Assembly: GCA_963822615.1 (NCBI GenBank)
Contig: CAWGIM010000006.1
Location: forward strand, 1,178,001 to 1,242,000
Reading direction: 5' to 3'
Origin: Trebonia sp963822615
Lineage (GTDB): Bacteria; Actinomycetota; Actinomycetes; Streptosporangiales; Streptosporangiaceae
DNA length: 64,000 bases
Shown: in pieces, positions 55,962 through 64,000 of the stretch
How the letters are laid out: each line of letters begins with the position of its first letter
Position numbering within the stretch: position 1 is the first letter of the stretch
The notes under the pieces: model-generated
What the model saw: only the letters and a program-made list of their open reading frames with translations
Databases searched by the model: none
Told to the model about the DNA's origin: nothing
Program-made: the position numbers and the translations under genes

Positions 55962-58900
55962 GTGATTTTGCGATTTACGGTGCAGGACCTGGAATCCCGT
56001 CATGTCCGCGACGTCGAGGTGATCGCCTCGCCCGGGGACACGGTGGGCACGCTGCTCGGCTCGCTGCCGCTGGCGGTCCACGGGCAGCAGTGCTTCGTCG
56101 GGTCCACCCCGCTGAGCCCGCAGGCGAAGCTGGCGGACACGCCGCTGCTGCCGGGCGCGGTGCTCAGCATCGGCGGCCGGGGGCCCGACTACCACCCGGT
56201 GCGCGGCGCCGCGGCGGGCACCCTGCACGTGACCGCCGGGCCGGACGCGCGGTTCGGGGTGGCGCTGCGGCCCGGGCGGCACGCCATCGGCCGCCAGGCC
56301 GGGTCCGCGCTCCGGCTGACGGACACCGAGGCCTCCCGCAACCACGCGCAGATCGAGGTCACCGCCGAGGGCCGGGCGACCGTCCGGGACGCCGGCTCCA
56401 CCAACGGGACCTGGGTCAACGACCGGCGGGCAACGGCCCCCACCGTCCTGCACCTGGGCAGCCGGCTGGAGATCGGCGGGAACACGTTCACCTGGATGCC
56501 CGCCAGCCCGCGGGCACTGTGGGTCAGGCAGAGCGCGGACGGGCGGCTCGAGTTCGACCGGGTCTTCGCGCCGTCGCCGGAGATCATGCCGCACGACGTG
56601 CCCGCCCCGCCGCCCGAGCAGGCCGCGCGCAACAACCTGGCCGCGACGGTGATGGGCTCGGTGGCCGGGGTCGGCATGGGCGTCGTCTTGTACTTCACCA
56701 CCCACCAGTGGCCGATGCTCCTGGTCAGCGGGCTCAGCGTGGGCGCACCGTTCGCGATGCAGGCAGTAGACGGCCAGCAGCGGCGCAAGGCCAGGCGCGC
56801 GGTCGGCGCGCAGCGCGAGCAGACCGTCCGGCGGGTCGAGCAGCTCGCCAGCGAGGAAGAGGCCGCGCGGCGGCTGCTCGACCCCGGGCCGCCGGCCATC
56901 GCCGCGATGGCCACCGGGGCCCGCAAGGACCTGTGGCCGCGCGACGCGCGGTCACCCAACGGGCTGGTGCTGCGGGTCGGCGTGGCCGACCGGGCGCCGT
57001 CGTCGGTGCGGCTCAGCGGCCCGGCCTGGGACGGCTTCCAGATGCCGGTCATGCACGGCGTCCCGGTCAGCCTCGACCTGCGGGAAACCGGCGTACTCGG
57101 GGTGATCGGCGGGGGCGCCGCCAGGCCGCTGCTGCACTGGCTGGTCATCCAGCTCGCCACCCTCCGCTCGCCCGAGGACCTGCGGCTGGTGCTGCTCACG
57201 GCCGGGGCCGACGACGACATCCGCTGGGCCCGCTGGCTGCCCCACCTGGAGCCGTTCGGCCCGGTCGCGGCGGTGTCCTCGGTCGGCAACAGCCCCGCCA
57301 GCCGGGCCGCCAGGATCCAGGAGCTGCGGCAGCTCATCGGTGACCGGCTGGCCGCGGGCAGCGGCGGGGCCCGGCGGCCGGCCGGGCCCGAGGTGGTGGT
57401 GATCCTCGACGGCGCCGTCAGCATGCGGGAACTGCCCGGCATCCAGGACATCCTGCGCTTCGGCCCGGAGGCCGGCGTCTACGTGCTGTGCGCCGACACC
57501 GAGGCGATCAGCGAGTGCCGGGGCGTGCTCGAGGTGACCGACCGCGGCGTCACGCTGCGCCGCAGCCAGCACAGCCAGCCGGAGCGGGTAACCCCCGACG
57601 GCATCGACGAGCCGCTGGCGGAGCAGCTCGCGCGGTCGCTCGCGCCGCTGCGCGACCGCAGCGCCGCCGCCGACACCCAGGCCGCCATCCCCTATCCGGT
57701 GCGGCTGCTCGACCTGCTCGGCGTCGGGGTGCCGTCCGCGGGCGACATCCTCCGGCTGTGGCACGGGAAGCGGCCAGGGCCGCAGACCCGGGTGGTGCTC
57801 GGGGCCGACGCGACCGGGCCGGTCACGGTCGACCTGGCCGGGCAGGGGCCGCACACCATGCTCGGCGGCGCCACCGGGGCCGGCAAGAGCATCCTGCTGC
57901 AGACCCTGGTCACCGCGCTGCTGCTGGCCAACCGGCCGGACGAGCTCAACCTGGTGCTGGTCGACTTCAAGGGCGGCAGCGCGTTCCTCCCGTTCGAGCA
58001 CTGCCCGCACGTCACCGCCCTCATCCGGTCGACCGGGGAGACCGCCGCTGACCGCTTCGACAAGGCCGACGCGGACCGCGTGCTGGCCTCGGTACGGACC
58101 GAGGTCGCCCGGCGCGAGGCCATCCTGTCCCGCTACGGCGGCGAGATCGACCGCTACTGGCAGGCCCGCGAGCAGCAGTCCGGCCTGCCGCCGCTGCCGC
58201 GGCTGGTGATGATCTTCGACGAGTTCGCCCGGGCACTGGAGAGCTCACCGGACTTCCTCAAGGAGCTGGTGAACGTCGCCGCCAAGGGCCGCTCGATCGG
58301 CATGCACCTGGTGCTGGCCACCCAGTCGCTGCAGGGCAAGCTGTCGCCGGAGCTGAAAAACAACATCACGCTGCGGATCAGCCTGCGGCAGAACGAGCCG
58401 GCCGACAGCACCGAGGTGCTCGGCGCGCCCGACGCGGCCGAGATCCCCGGCACGCTGCGCGGCCGCGGCATGATCCTGGCGATGGCGGACGAGAACCGCA
58501 AGCCGCGCACGTTCCAGTCCGGTTACCTGGGCGACCCGCCGCCCGCCGGCGGGGTCAGCCAGCTCGTCGCCCGCCCGGTCGACTGGGCCGACCTGGGCGC
58601 GGAACGCCCGGTGCGCGCGCAGTCGCGCCGCGGCGAGGCAACCGACCAGGAACTGGTCATCAGCGCGATCGAGCAGGCGTCCGGGCAGACCGACGCCGCC
58701 CCGCCGTTCCGCCCGCTGCTGCCGCCGCTGCCCGCCCGCGTCCCGCTGGACCGGCTGACCAACCTGGTGACCCACTCCACGCCGGACAGCGGGGTGCCGT
58801 TCGGCCTGGCCGACGTGCCCGACGAGCAGGCACAGCCCGCCTGCTACCTCGACCTGGGCGGCACCGAGCGGCTGATGGTGGCGGGCGGCCCGCAGTCCGG

Positions 58901-60272
58901 CCGCACGACGTTCGCCCGCGCCCTGATCACCAGCCTGGCCACCCGGTTCCGCCCCGACCAGGTCCACCTCTACGCGGTGGAGCACCAGCCGGCCGGCCTG
59001 GCCGAGTACGCGGACCTGCCGCACTGCGGCGGGGTCTTCTCCCCGGCCGAGCCCGACCGCATCCGGCGGCTGGTCGGCTGGCTGACCGCCGAGGCACAGC
59101 GCCGCGCCGCGACCCGCTTCGCGCCCGGCGGCCGCGACAACCCGGTGATCGTGGTGGTGGTCGACGGCTGGGAGCAGTTCGAGAACCGGGCCGACCCGGG
59201 CCTGGCCGACGTCAGCCTCGGCCCGGCGCTGCGCGACGTGATGGCCATCGGCTCGCCCCTCGGCCTGCACATCGTGCCGGTCGGCGGGCAGTCCCTGCTC
59301 ACCGGGAAGATCCCGGACCTGTGCAGCCAGCGGCTGCTGCTGTCGTTCCCGAACGAGGACACCCGGCGCGTCCACCTGCGCAGCGGCATGGCGATCCCGC
59401 CGCCGCTGCCCGGCCGGGCGGTCGAGGCCGGCAGCGGACGGCACGTCCAGGTGTGCCAGCCAACGGCCAGCCCGGCCGAGCTGACCGCCCGGGTGACCGC
59501 CGAGCACCCGCCGGCCAGCCTCGACGCTTCCCGGCTGGCCCGGGAGTTCCCGTCCCTGCCCGCCCGGATCCGCGCCGACGAGCTGGTGCTGCCGAAGGCG
59601 CTGCCCGGGCCGGCCTGGATACCGATCGGCGTCGGGGGCCCGGAAGTGGACACCGTCGGCATCGACCTGTTCGAGGCCGGCCCGCACCTGATGCTGATCT
59701 CCGGCCCGCCCGAGTCAGGCCGGACCACCGCCATCGCCACCCTGGCCCGCCTGCTGGCCTGGAACGGCGTCGACGTGCTGGCGGTCGCGCCGCCCCAGTC
59801 GCCGCTGGCCCGGCTGCTGAGCGGCGACGACGGGATCAGGGTGCTCACCGGGGCCGGCATCGAGGACGCGGCCCTGCGCGAGGCGGTCGAGCCGTTCGGC
59901 GACGGCCGCTACGCGGTGCTGCTCGACGACGCGGACCGCATCTCGGTCCAGGCGACCAAGAAGGGCATCAGCGACCTGCCGACCCTGCTCGACGAGATCG
60001 TCCAGCCAGCCCAGCTCGGCCGCCGGGCGCTGATCGTCGCGGGCAACGCCACCGCGCTGGTGTCGGCCGGGCGGCGGTCGCTGACCAAGGTCACCCACGA
60101 GGTGCTGCTGTCCGGCAACCGGCTGCTGCTGACCCCGGGCAAGCGGGCGGACGCGCGGGAGCTGAAGGTGTCGCTGGAGCAGGACCAGTACTTCAGCCAC
60201 CCGGCCGGGCGAGGGTACCTGGCTACGTCCAGCGGGGCGCAGGTGCTGGTGCAGCTGGCTAAGGCGGACTGA
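55962..60272 (+). CDS. FHA-FtsK/SpoIIIE ATPase of type VII secretion type (EssC/EccC-like)
   Basis: A 1436-residue protein. Residues 1-80: divergent FHA-like or ubiquitin-like domain. 85-180: FHA domain (GRHAIGRQAGSALRLTDTEA, SRNHAQIEV, GSTNGTWVN). About 225-270: two membrane helices. Then three FtsK-type ATPase domains: first with Walker A GGATGAGKSILLQ near 635 and Walker B LVMIFDEFARAL near 748; second GGPQSGRTT near 975 and VIVVVVDGWEQF; third SGPPESGRTT near 1247 and AVLLDDADRIS. The second and third have Arg for Lys in Walker A. The FHA-TM-three-ATPase order is like EssC of firmicutes. It would power export of WXG100 or toxin substrates; none is encoded nearby in the window. GTG start. 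Confidence 0.85.
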   Translation: MILRFTVQDLESRHVRDVEVIASPGDTVGTLLGSLPLAVHGQQCFVGSTPLSPQAKLADTPLLPGAVLSIGGRGPDYHPVRGAAAGTLHVTAGPDARFGVALRPGRHAIGRQAGSALRLTDTEASRNHAQIEVTAEGRATVRDAGSTNGTWVNDRRATAPTVLHLGSRLEIGGNTFTWMPASPRALWVRQSADGRLEFDRVFAPSPEIMPHDVPAPPPEQAARNNLAATVMGSVAGVGMGVVLYFTTHQWPMLLVSGLSVGAPFAMQAVDGQQRRKARRAVGAQREQTVRRVEQLASEEEAARRLLDPGPPAIAAMATGARKDLWPRDARSPNGLVLRVGVADRAPSSVRLSGPAWDGFQMPVMHGVPVSLDLRETGVLGVIGGGAARPLLHWLVIQLATLRSPEDLRLVLLTAGADDDIRWARWLPHLEPFGPVAAVSSVGNSPASRAARIQELRQLIGDRLAAGSGGARRPAGPEVVVILDGAVSMRELPGIQDILRFGPEAGVYVLCADTEAISECRGVLEVTDRGVTLRRSQHSQPERVTPDGIDEPLAEQLARSLAPLRDRSAAADTQAAIPYPVRLLDLLGVGVPSAGDILRLWHGKRPGPQTRVVLGADATGPVTVDLAGQGPHTMLGGATGAGKSILLQTLVTALLLANRPDELNLVLVDFKGGSAFLPFEHCPHVTALIRSTGETAADRFDKADADRVLASVRTEVARREAILSRYGGEIDRYWQAREQQSGLPPLPRLVMIFDEFARALESSPDFLKELVNVAAKGRSIGMHLVLATQSLQGKLSPELKNNITLRISLRQNEPADSTEVLGAPDAAEIPGTLRGRGMILAMADENRKPRTFQSGYLGDPPPAGGVSQLVARPVDWADLGAERPVRAQSRRGEATDQELVISAIEQASGQTDAAPPFRPLLPPLPARVPLDRLTNLVTHSTPDSGVPFGLADVPDEQAQPACYLDLGGTERLMVAGGPQSGRTTFARALITSLATRFRPDQVHLYAVEHQPAGLAEYADLPHCGGVFSPAEPDRIRRLVGWLTAEAQRRAATRFAPGGRDNPVIVVVVDGWEQFENRADPGLADVSLGPALRDVMAIGSPLGLHIVPVGGQSLLTGKIPDLCSQRLLLSFPNEDTRRVHLRSGMAIPPPLPGRAVEAGSGRHVQVCQPTASPAELTARVTAEHPPASLDASRLAREFPSLPARIRADELVLPKALPGPAWIPIGVGGPEVDTVGIDLFEAGPHLMLISGPPESGRTTAIATLARLLAWNGVDVLAVAPPQSPLARLLSGDDGIRVLTGAGIEDAALREAVEPFGDGRYAVLLDDADRISVQATKKGISDLPTLLDEIVQPAQLGRRALIVAGNATALVSAGRRSLTKVTHEVLLSGNRLLLTPGKRADARELKVSLEQDQYFSHPAGRGYLATSSGAQVLVQLAKAD

Positions 60273-60299
60273 GGGCGCCGGCCGGCCGTGAACCAGGTG

Positions 60300-60569
60300 T
60301 CAGCGGAAGGCGGCGGGCACCTTGGTGAGCTGTTCCTCGGCTGACCAGCCGTCGGGCCGCCGCTTGGGGTCGTGCCACCCGGCTCCCCCGGCGAGCCATT
60401 GCTGCCGGTACCGGCGGGCGCCAGCCGGGGTCGCGTCCTGGTAGCCGAACTCGACGCCGCAGCACGGGCAGAACTCGTACAGCGGCGTGCGGCCGTCGGC
60501 GCCCCACGGCGGGTCGGGCAGCAGCCACCCGCAGGCGCGGCACCGGTAGAGCTCGTCGTCAGGAGGCAT
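60300..60569 (-). CDS. Zinc-ribbon protein, probable immunity protein for the RHS toxin
   Basis: An 89-residue protein. CRACGWLLPDPPWGADG near the start and FCPCCGVEFGYQD make two C-x2-C knuckles, then RRYRQQWLAGGAGWHDPKRR and an acidic/polar end. ATG at 60569 overlaps the RHS gene stop at 60559 by 11 bases and has AGGAGG-type spacing on the opposite complement only weakly, so it is translated together with RHS. In polymorphic toxin systems the small gene right after the toxin is the immunity gene. The short CPxCGxEFGYxD proteins often occur there. Function by context only. Confidence 0.65.
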   Translation of the reverse strand: MPPDDELYRCRACGWLLPDPPWGADGRTPLYEFCPCCGVEFGYQDATPAGARRYRQQWLAGGAGWHDPKRRPDGWSAEEQLTKVPAAFR

Positions 60570-63500
60570 TGAAGTAGTCCAGGTTGGTGGCATAGCCATG
60601 CTCGGCGGGATCGGGGATGAAGAACGTGCGCGGCGTCCCGTCCGCGCGCAGCACCCCGAACCACTCGCTCCCCGGCTGGTAGACGACCTTGTCCCCGTTG
60701 CCCAGCCGGAACTTAATCAGGGCATCGGGCGGCGGGTTGCGCAGGAACGCCTGCGCCGTCTGGACGTACTGGACGGAGTTTTGCAGGTCAGGGAAGTCAG
60801 CGCCGTGACTGACGTAGTGAGCGTACGCGTTCTCGGCCGCCGACTGGGTGCTGGTCTGGGTCCACAGGCCGCCCGCGGGCGGCGCCTGGCTGCCCGGCTG
60901 GGTGCTCCCGGTGCAGCTCATCAGGCCCAGCGGGTCGATGAAGGCCAGGGGGTTGGGCACGTAGGCGTGCGGGTTGGGGGCCGGGGCGAGGCCGAGCGGG
61001 TCGGGGGTCAGGTAGGCGCCGCTGACCGGGTCGTAGTAGCGCTGGTGGTTGTAGTAGAGGCCGGTCTCGTCGTCCTCGTACTGGCCGGGGAAGCGGAGCG
61101 GGGTGCGGGCGCCGCCGGACGCCCAGGCGGTCCCGCCCCACAGGGTCTGCACCCGGTAGCCGGCCAGGGTGCCGTCGGAGGCGGCCAGCTCGGCCGGGGT
61201 ACCGACCAGGTCGGTGACGATCGCGTAGAAGCGCTGGTCGATCTCATCCTGCGGGGCGCGCTCGGCCTGGGTGAGCGGAGTGAACGTGCCGGGCCGGTAG
61301 GTCCAGCTGACGACGTCCGGCGCAGGCGCCCCCGCCCCGGCCTCGGCTTGCTCGGCGAGGACCGGGCCGTCCCAGCTGAAGTCGGTCCGGGCGGTGACGG
61401 TGCCGTCGGCCGCCACCCGCTCCTTGGCGACGCGGCGGCCGAGCGGGTCGTAGCGGTAGCGCCAGGTGGTGCCGTCGGGAGTGGTGACCGACGCCAGGCG
61501 GTCGTCTGCGTCCCAGGTGTAGTACCAGGTGTCGGGCTTGCGGGAGATCCGGATGCGCTGGCGCTGCACGACCCGGCCGAGCCGGTCGTGGCGGTAGCGG
61601 ACGTTGCCGGCCCGGGTGACCAGGCTCCCGGTGACCTCGCGGCGGCCCTGGGCCTCGCCGTCCAGCGCCCCGAACGGCGCCGCCGGCCAGGACGCGGCGG
61701 CCAGGTTGCCGGCCTGGTCGTAGGCGTACTGCTCGGCCCAGTCGGGCCCGGTCACCGCGGTGACCCGGCCCGCCTGGTCGAGGCCGATGCTCCGGCTGCC
61801 CGACAGCAGGTCGTCGAGTCCGGTCAGCAGGCCGTCGGGCTGGTAGCGGTAGGCGCGTTGCTGCAGCAGCTGCCCGCCGATGGCCGGTCCCTCCGGGCGG
61901 GCGCCCGGGCTGCCGGTCAGCAGCTGCCGGGTCAGGCGGCCGAGCTGGTCCCACTCCTGGCCCAGGGTCGCGCCGCCGGGCAACTCGCGGCGGGTTTCCC
62001 GGCCGGCCGGGTCATAGCCGAAGCGGACCTGGTGGCCACCGGTGGTGAGCGCCGACGGCTGCCCGTCCGGGCCGTACTCCCAGCCGGCCTCCGCTCCGGA
62101 CGGGGTGGCCTGCCGGATCACGCGGCCGGCCTGATCGTAGGCGGTCGTCACGGTGCGCCCGTTGCACGTCTCGGCGGTCACCCGGCCGACCGGGTCGAGG
62201 GTGAACCGCAGGTCGGCGTCGGGGTTGCGGGCGGCGACCAGGCGCCCGGCGGGGTCGTAACCGAAGGTGGTGACCACGCCGGCGGCGTCTTGCCCGGTCA
62301 GCCGCCCGAGCTCGTCGTAGCGGAAGGTGACCTGCTGGCCGGCCGCGTTGACCCGGCTGGCGAGCTGTCCGGCCGCGTCGTAGGAGTAGCGGGTGGTGGC
62401 GGCGTTGTAGTCGGTCTCGGCGGTCAGCCGCCCGGCCGGGTCGTACTCATAGCGCCAGGCCAGGCCGGCGTGCAGCACGCTGGTGAGCCGCAGCTCGTCG
62501 TCGTAGGCGAACTCGGTGCGGGTGCCGTCGGGCCCGGTCATCGCGGTCAGGCGGTCGAACGGGCCGTAGCCGTAGGCGGTGACCGCCCCGGCCGCGGTGC
62601 GGGCGGCGGTCAGGTTGCCCTCGCCGTCGTAATCCCAGCGCTCGGTGCTGCCGTCGGGCAGCACCCGGGCCGCCAGCCGCCCTTCCAGCGTCCAGGAGAG
62701 GCGGGTGACGGCGCCGTCGGGCGCGGTCACCTCGGTCACCCGGCCGAGCGGGTCGCGCCGGTAGCCGGTCCGGGCGCCCGCCGGGCTGGTCACCGTGAGC
62801 GGCAGGCCGGCCGGGTCGCAGGCGACCCGGGTGACCGCCCCGGCCGGGTCGGTGACGCTGGCCAGGTGCCCGCCGGCGTCGTAGCCGAACCGGGTGACGG
62901 CGCCGTCCGGGCCGGTCAGCGCGGTGCGCTGGCCGCGCGCGTCGTGCTGCTGCCGCCAGCTGGCGCCGCCCGGCTCGGTCAGCTCGGCGAGCAGGCCGTC
63001 AGCGTAGCGCGCGACCGCCTGGCTGCCGTCCGGGCGGGTCACCGCGATGAGGTTGCCCTCGCCGTCGTAGGCGTAGCGGGTGATCCGGCCGAGGGGGTCG
63101 ACCCGGGTGGTGACCCGGCCCCGGGCGTCGCGCTCCCAGCTGGTGGTGCCGCCGAGCGGGTCGGTCACCGCGGCCACCTGGGCGTCGGCGGTGACGGCGT
63201 AGCTGGTGACCGCGCCCGACTGGCTGGTCATCCGGGTCATCCCCGGCTGGTAACTGAACGTGCCGGACAGGGCGCTGCCGGCCGCGCGGATGCAGCGGCC
63301 GAACTCGTCGTAGGCGTAGCGGTAGGAGTGGCGGTTGCGGTCGGTCCAGCCGGCCAGCCGCCCGGCCGGGTCGTAGCGGTAGGCCAGCGGCCGACCGGAG
63401 GAATTGGTGACGCCGGCCAGGTTCCCGTCGCCGTCGTAGGCGAAGCTGACCAGCGGCAGGTCGCCTGTCCCGGGACGCCCGGTGAGGGCGAGGCGCGCCA

Positions 63501-64000
63501 CCCGGCCGTCCGCCATCGTCACCTGGACCCGGTAGCCGCCGGAGTGGGTGACGCTGGCCGGCTGCCCGGCCGCGTCGTAGGAGTAGGCGATCTCGTGCCC
63601 GGCCCGATCAGTCAGCGCGACCAGCGGCAACTCAGCGTCCTGGCCGGGGCCGCCCGCCGGGTACCCCGCGCGGGCCGCGAACCGCCAGGTGAGGCCCCGC
63701 CGTGGATCGGTCACCGTGTAGCTGCCGTCGGCCCGGTGCCGCAGCGGCCAGGTCACGCCGTCGGCCGGCTGCACCGGCTGGCCGCCCGCCTCGCCCGGGC
63801 GAGGCCAACTGAGTACCCGCCCGTCCGCGAACAGGCCGGTGACGCGGTCCGCGGTGACCAGCAGCCGCTGGTCGAAGGTGGACGCCCAGGAACGGCCGAG
63901 CCAGCGGCCGATCCGCAGGCTGGAGCGGTGCGAGCGCTCGAGGACCAGTGGCAGGACCCCGGGCAGGGTGACATCGGTCGCGCTGAGCAGCACCGCGCCG
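60559..64000 (-). CDS. RHS/YD-repeat polymorphic toxin, 5' end beyond the window
   Basis: At least 1146 residues, open to the window edge. The start shows the DUF6531-type region (LSATDVTLPGVLPLVLERSH), then dozens of YD repeats of type RYDPAGRLAGWTDRNR, then the core end YYDPVSGAYLTPDPLGLAPA and PLAFIDPLGL, the border where RHS toxins are cut. After it comes a C-terminal domain of about 110 residues: AAENAYAHYVSHGADFPDLQ, AQAFLRNPPPDALIKFRLG, EWFGVLRADGTPRTFFIPDP. That pattern (HYxxHGxxFP, FL, FGVxxxDGxxRTxFxP) resembles RNase-type toxin domains of contact-dependent systems. The protein is a secreted or surface toxin; the real start codon lies outside. Confidence 0.85.
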   Translation of the reverse strand, partial: GAVLLSATDVTLPGVLPLVLERSHRSSLRIGRWLGRSWASTFDQRLLVTADRVTGLFADGRVLSWPRPGEAGGQPVQPADGVTWPLRHRADGSYTVTDPRRGLTWRFAARAGYPAGGPGQDAELPLVALTDRAGHEIAYSYDAAGQPASVTHSGGYRVQVTMADGRVARLALTGRPGTGDLPLVSFAYDGDGNLAGVTNSSGRPLAYRYDPAGRLAGWTDRNRHSYRYAYDEFGRCIRAAGSALSGTFSYQPGMTRMTSQSGAVTSYAVTADAQVAAVTDPLGGTTSWERDARGRVTTRVDPLGRITRYAYDGEGNLIAVTRPDGSQAVARYADGLLAELTEPGGASWRQQHDARGQRTALTGPDGAVTRFGYDAGGHLASVTDPAGAVTRVACDPAGLPLTVTSPAGARTGYRRDPLGRVTEVTAPDGAVTRLSWTLEGRLAARVLPDGSTERWDYDGEGNLTAARTAAGAVTAYGYGPFDRLTAMTGPDGTRTEFAYDDELRLTSVLHAGLAWRYEYDPAGRLTAETDYNAATTRYSYDAAGQLASRVNAAGQQVTFRYDELGRLTGQDAAGVVTTFGYDPAGRLVAARNPDADLRFTLDPVGRVTAETCNGRTVTTAYDQAGRVIRQATPSGAEAGWEYGPDGQPSALTTGGHQVRFGYDPAGRETRRELPGGATLGQEWDQLGRLTRQLLTGSPGARPEGPAIGGQLLQQRAYRYQPDGLLTGLDDLLSGSRSIGLDQAGRVTAVTGPDWAEQYAYDQAGNLAAASWPAAPFGALDGEAQGRREVTGSLVTRAGNVRYRHDRLGRVVQRQRIRISRKPDTWYYTWDADDRLASVTTPDGTTWRYRYDPLGRRVAKERVAADGTVTARTDFSWDGPVLAEQAEAGAGAPAPDVVSWTYRPGTFTPLTQAERAPQDEIDQRFYAIVTDLVGTPAELAASDGTLAGYRVQTLWGGTAWASGGARTPLRFPGQYEDDETGLYYNHQRYYDPVSGAYLTPDPLGLAPAPNPHAYVPNPLAFIDPLGLMSCTGSTQPGSQAPPAGGLWTQTSTQSAAENAYAHYVSHGADFPDLQNSVQYVQTAQAFLRNPPPDALIKFRLGNGDKVVYQPGSEWFGVLRADGTPRTFFIPDPAEHGYATNLDYFNAS

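Noticed and set aside
1..64000. CRISPR array, insertion sequence, tRNA or rRNA genes
   Set aside because: No regularly spaced repeats with unique spacers, no transposase motifs with terminal inverted repeats, and no cloverleaf or rRNA-like sequence seen by eye. A dedicated scan could still find a tRNA.

Overview
The window is very GC-rich throughout, with codon third positions almost always G or C, GTG starts and 4-base gene overlaps. This points to a high-GC actinomycete (Actinomycetota). F420-type oxidoreductases, a mycofactocin-type SDR, an ECF41-like sigma factor, Rv1733c-like membrane proteins and a 13E12-type DUF222/HNH gene support that. I cannot name the genus. No rRNA, tRNA, CRISPR array or intact transposase was seen.

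Layout. 1-8763: small flavin/F420-binding proteins, an SDR and a SnoaL relic (both broken), a tandem carboxymuconolactone-decarboxylase-like protein, two TetR genes, and a four-gene catabolic-looking operon (alcohol dehydrogenase, SnoaL protein, TIM-barrel isomerase, hydroxyacid-type dehydrogenase). 8785-19829: a dormancy/stress island with three CBS-BON proteins, UspA proteins (two intact, one 5'-truncated), two PPOX proteins plus an XRE-PPOX fusion, two Rv1733c-like membrane proteins, a CoA-transferase, and a GNAT fused to a degenerate acyl-CoA-synthetase-like region. Its divergent promoters carry repeated GGGACCTTCGGCCCC-like sites resembling DevR/DosR boxes. 19805-29432: an F420 LLM oxidoreductase, a LitR/CarH-like MerR regulator and an aryl-carotenoid cluster (crtE, crtI, crtB, crtYc, crtYd, crtT-like, crtU, Rieske protein), all on the minus strand and mostly overlapping. 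29549-44061: mixed accessory genes with several TetR regulators and recognisable operators, a mycofactocin-type SDR, a DUF222/HNH gene, a cupin, DedA, an alpha/beta hydrolase, an HExxH protein, a MHYT membrane protein, an FAD monooxygenase, a phosphoesterase and a GNAT. 44237-47127: a UDP-sugar epimerase and a WbpB/WlbA-like dehydrogenase next to a GntR/UTRA repressor. 47359-55763: PadR-SDR pair, ECF41 sigma factor, DUF385-like gene, 3-oxoacid CoA-transferase, YeiH-type transporter with a broken divergent LysR, and an MFS exporter. 55962-64000: an EssC-type FHA-FtsK ATPase and the 3' part of an RHS/YD-repeat toxin with a small zinc-ribbon gene that is probably its immunity partner.

Oddities. 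At least nine loci contain frameshifts or internal deletions, many at runs of three G or C. Either the underlying sequence has indel errors or the region is decaying; claims about loss of function should be read with that in mind. Short tandem repeats of 15, 18 or 24 bp occur at seven places, mostly inside linkers or tails of proteins.

How the parts may work together (inference): the stress island looks like a hypoxia/dormancy regulon controlled by a DevR-type regulator lying outside the window. The carotenoid cluster is probably under LitR/CarH-type control by its own last-but-one gene. Most other regulators sit divergently beside the single gene or operon they probably control.
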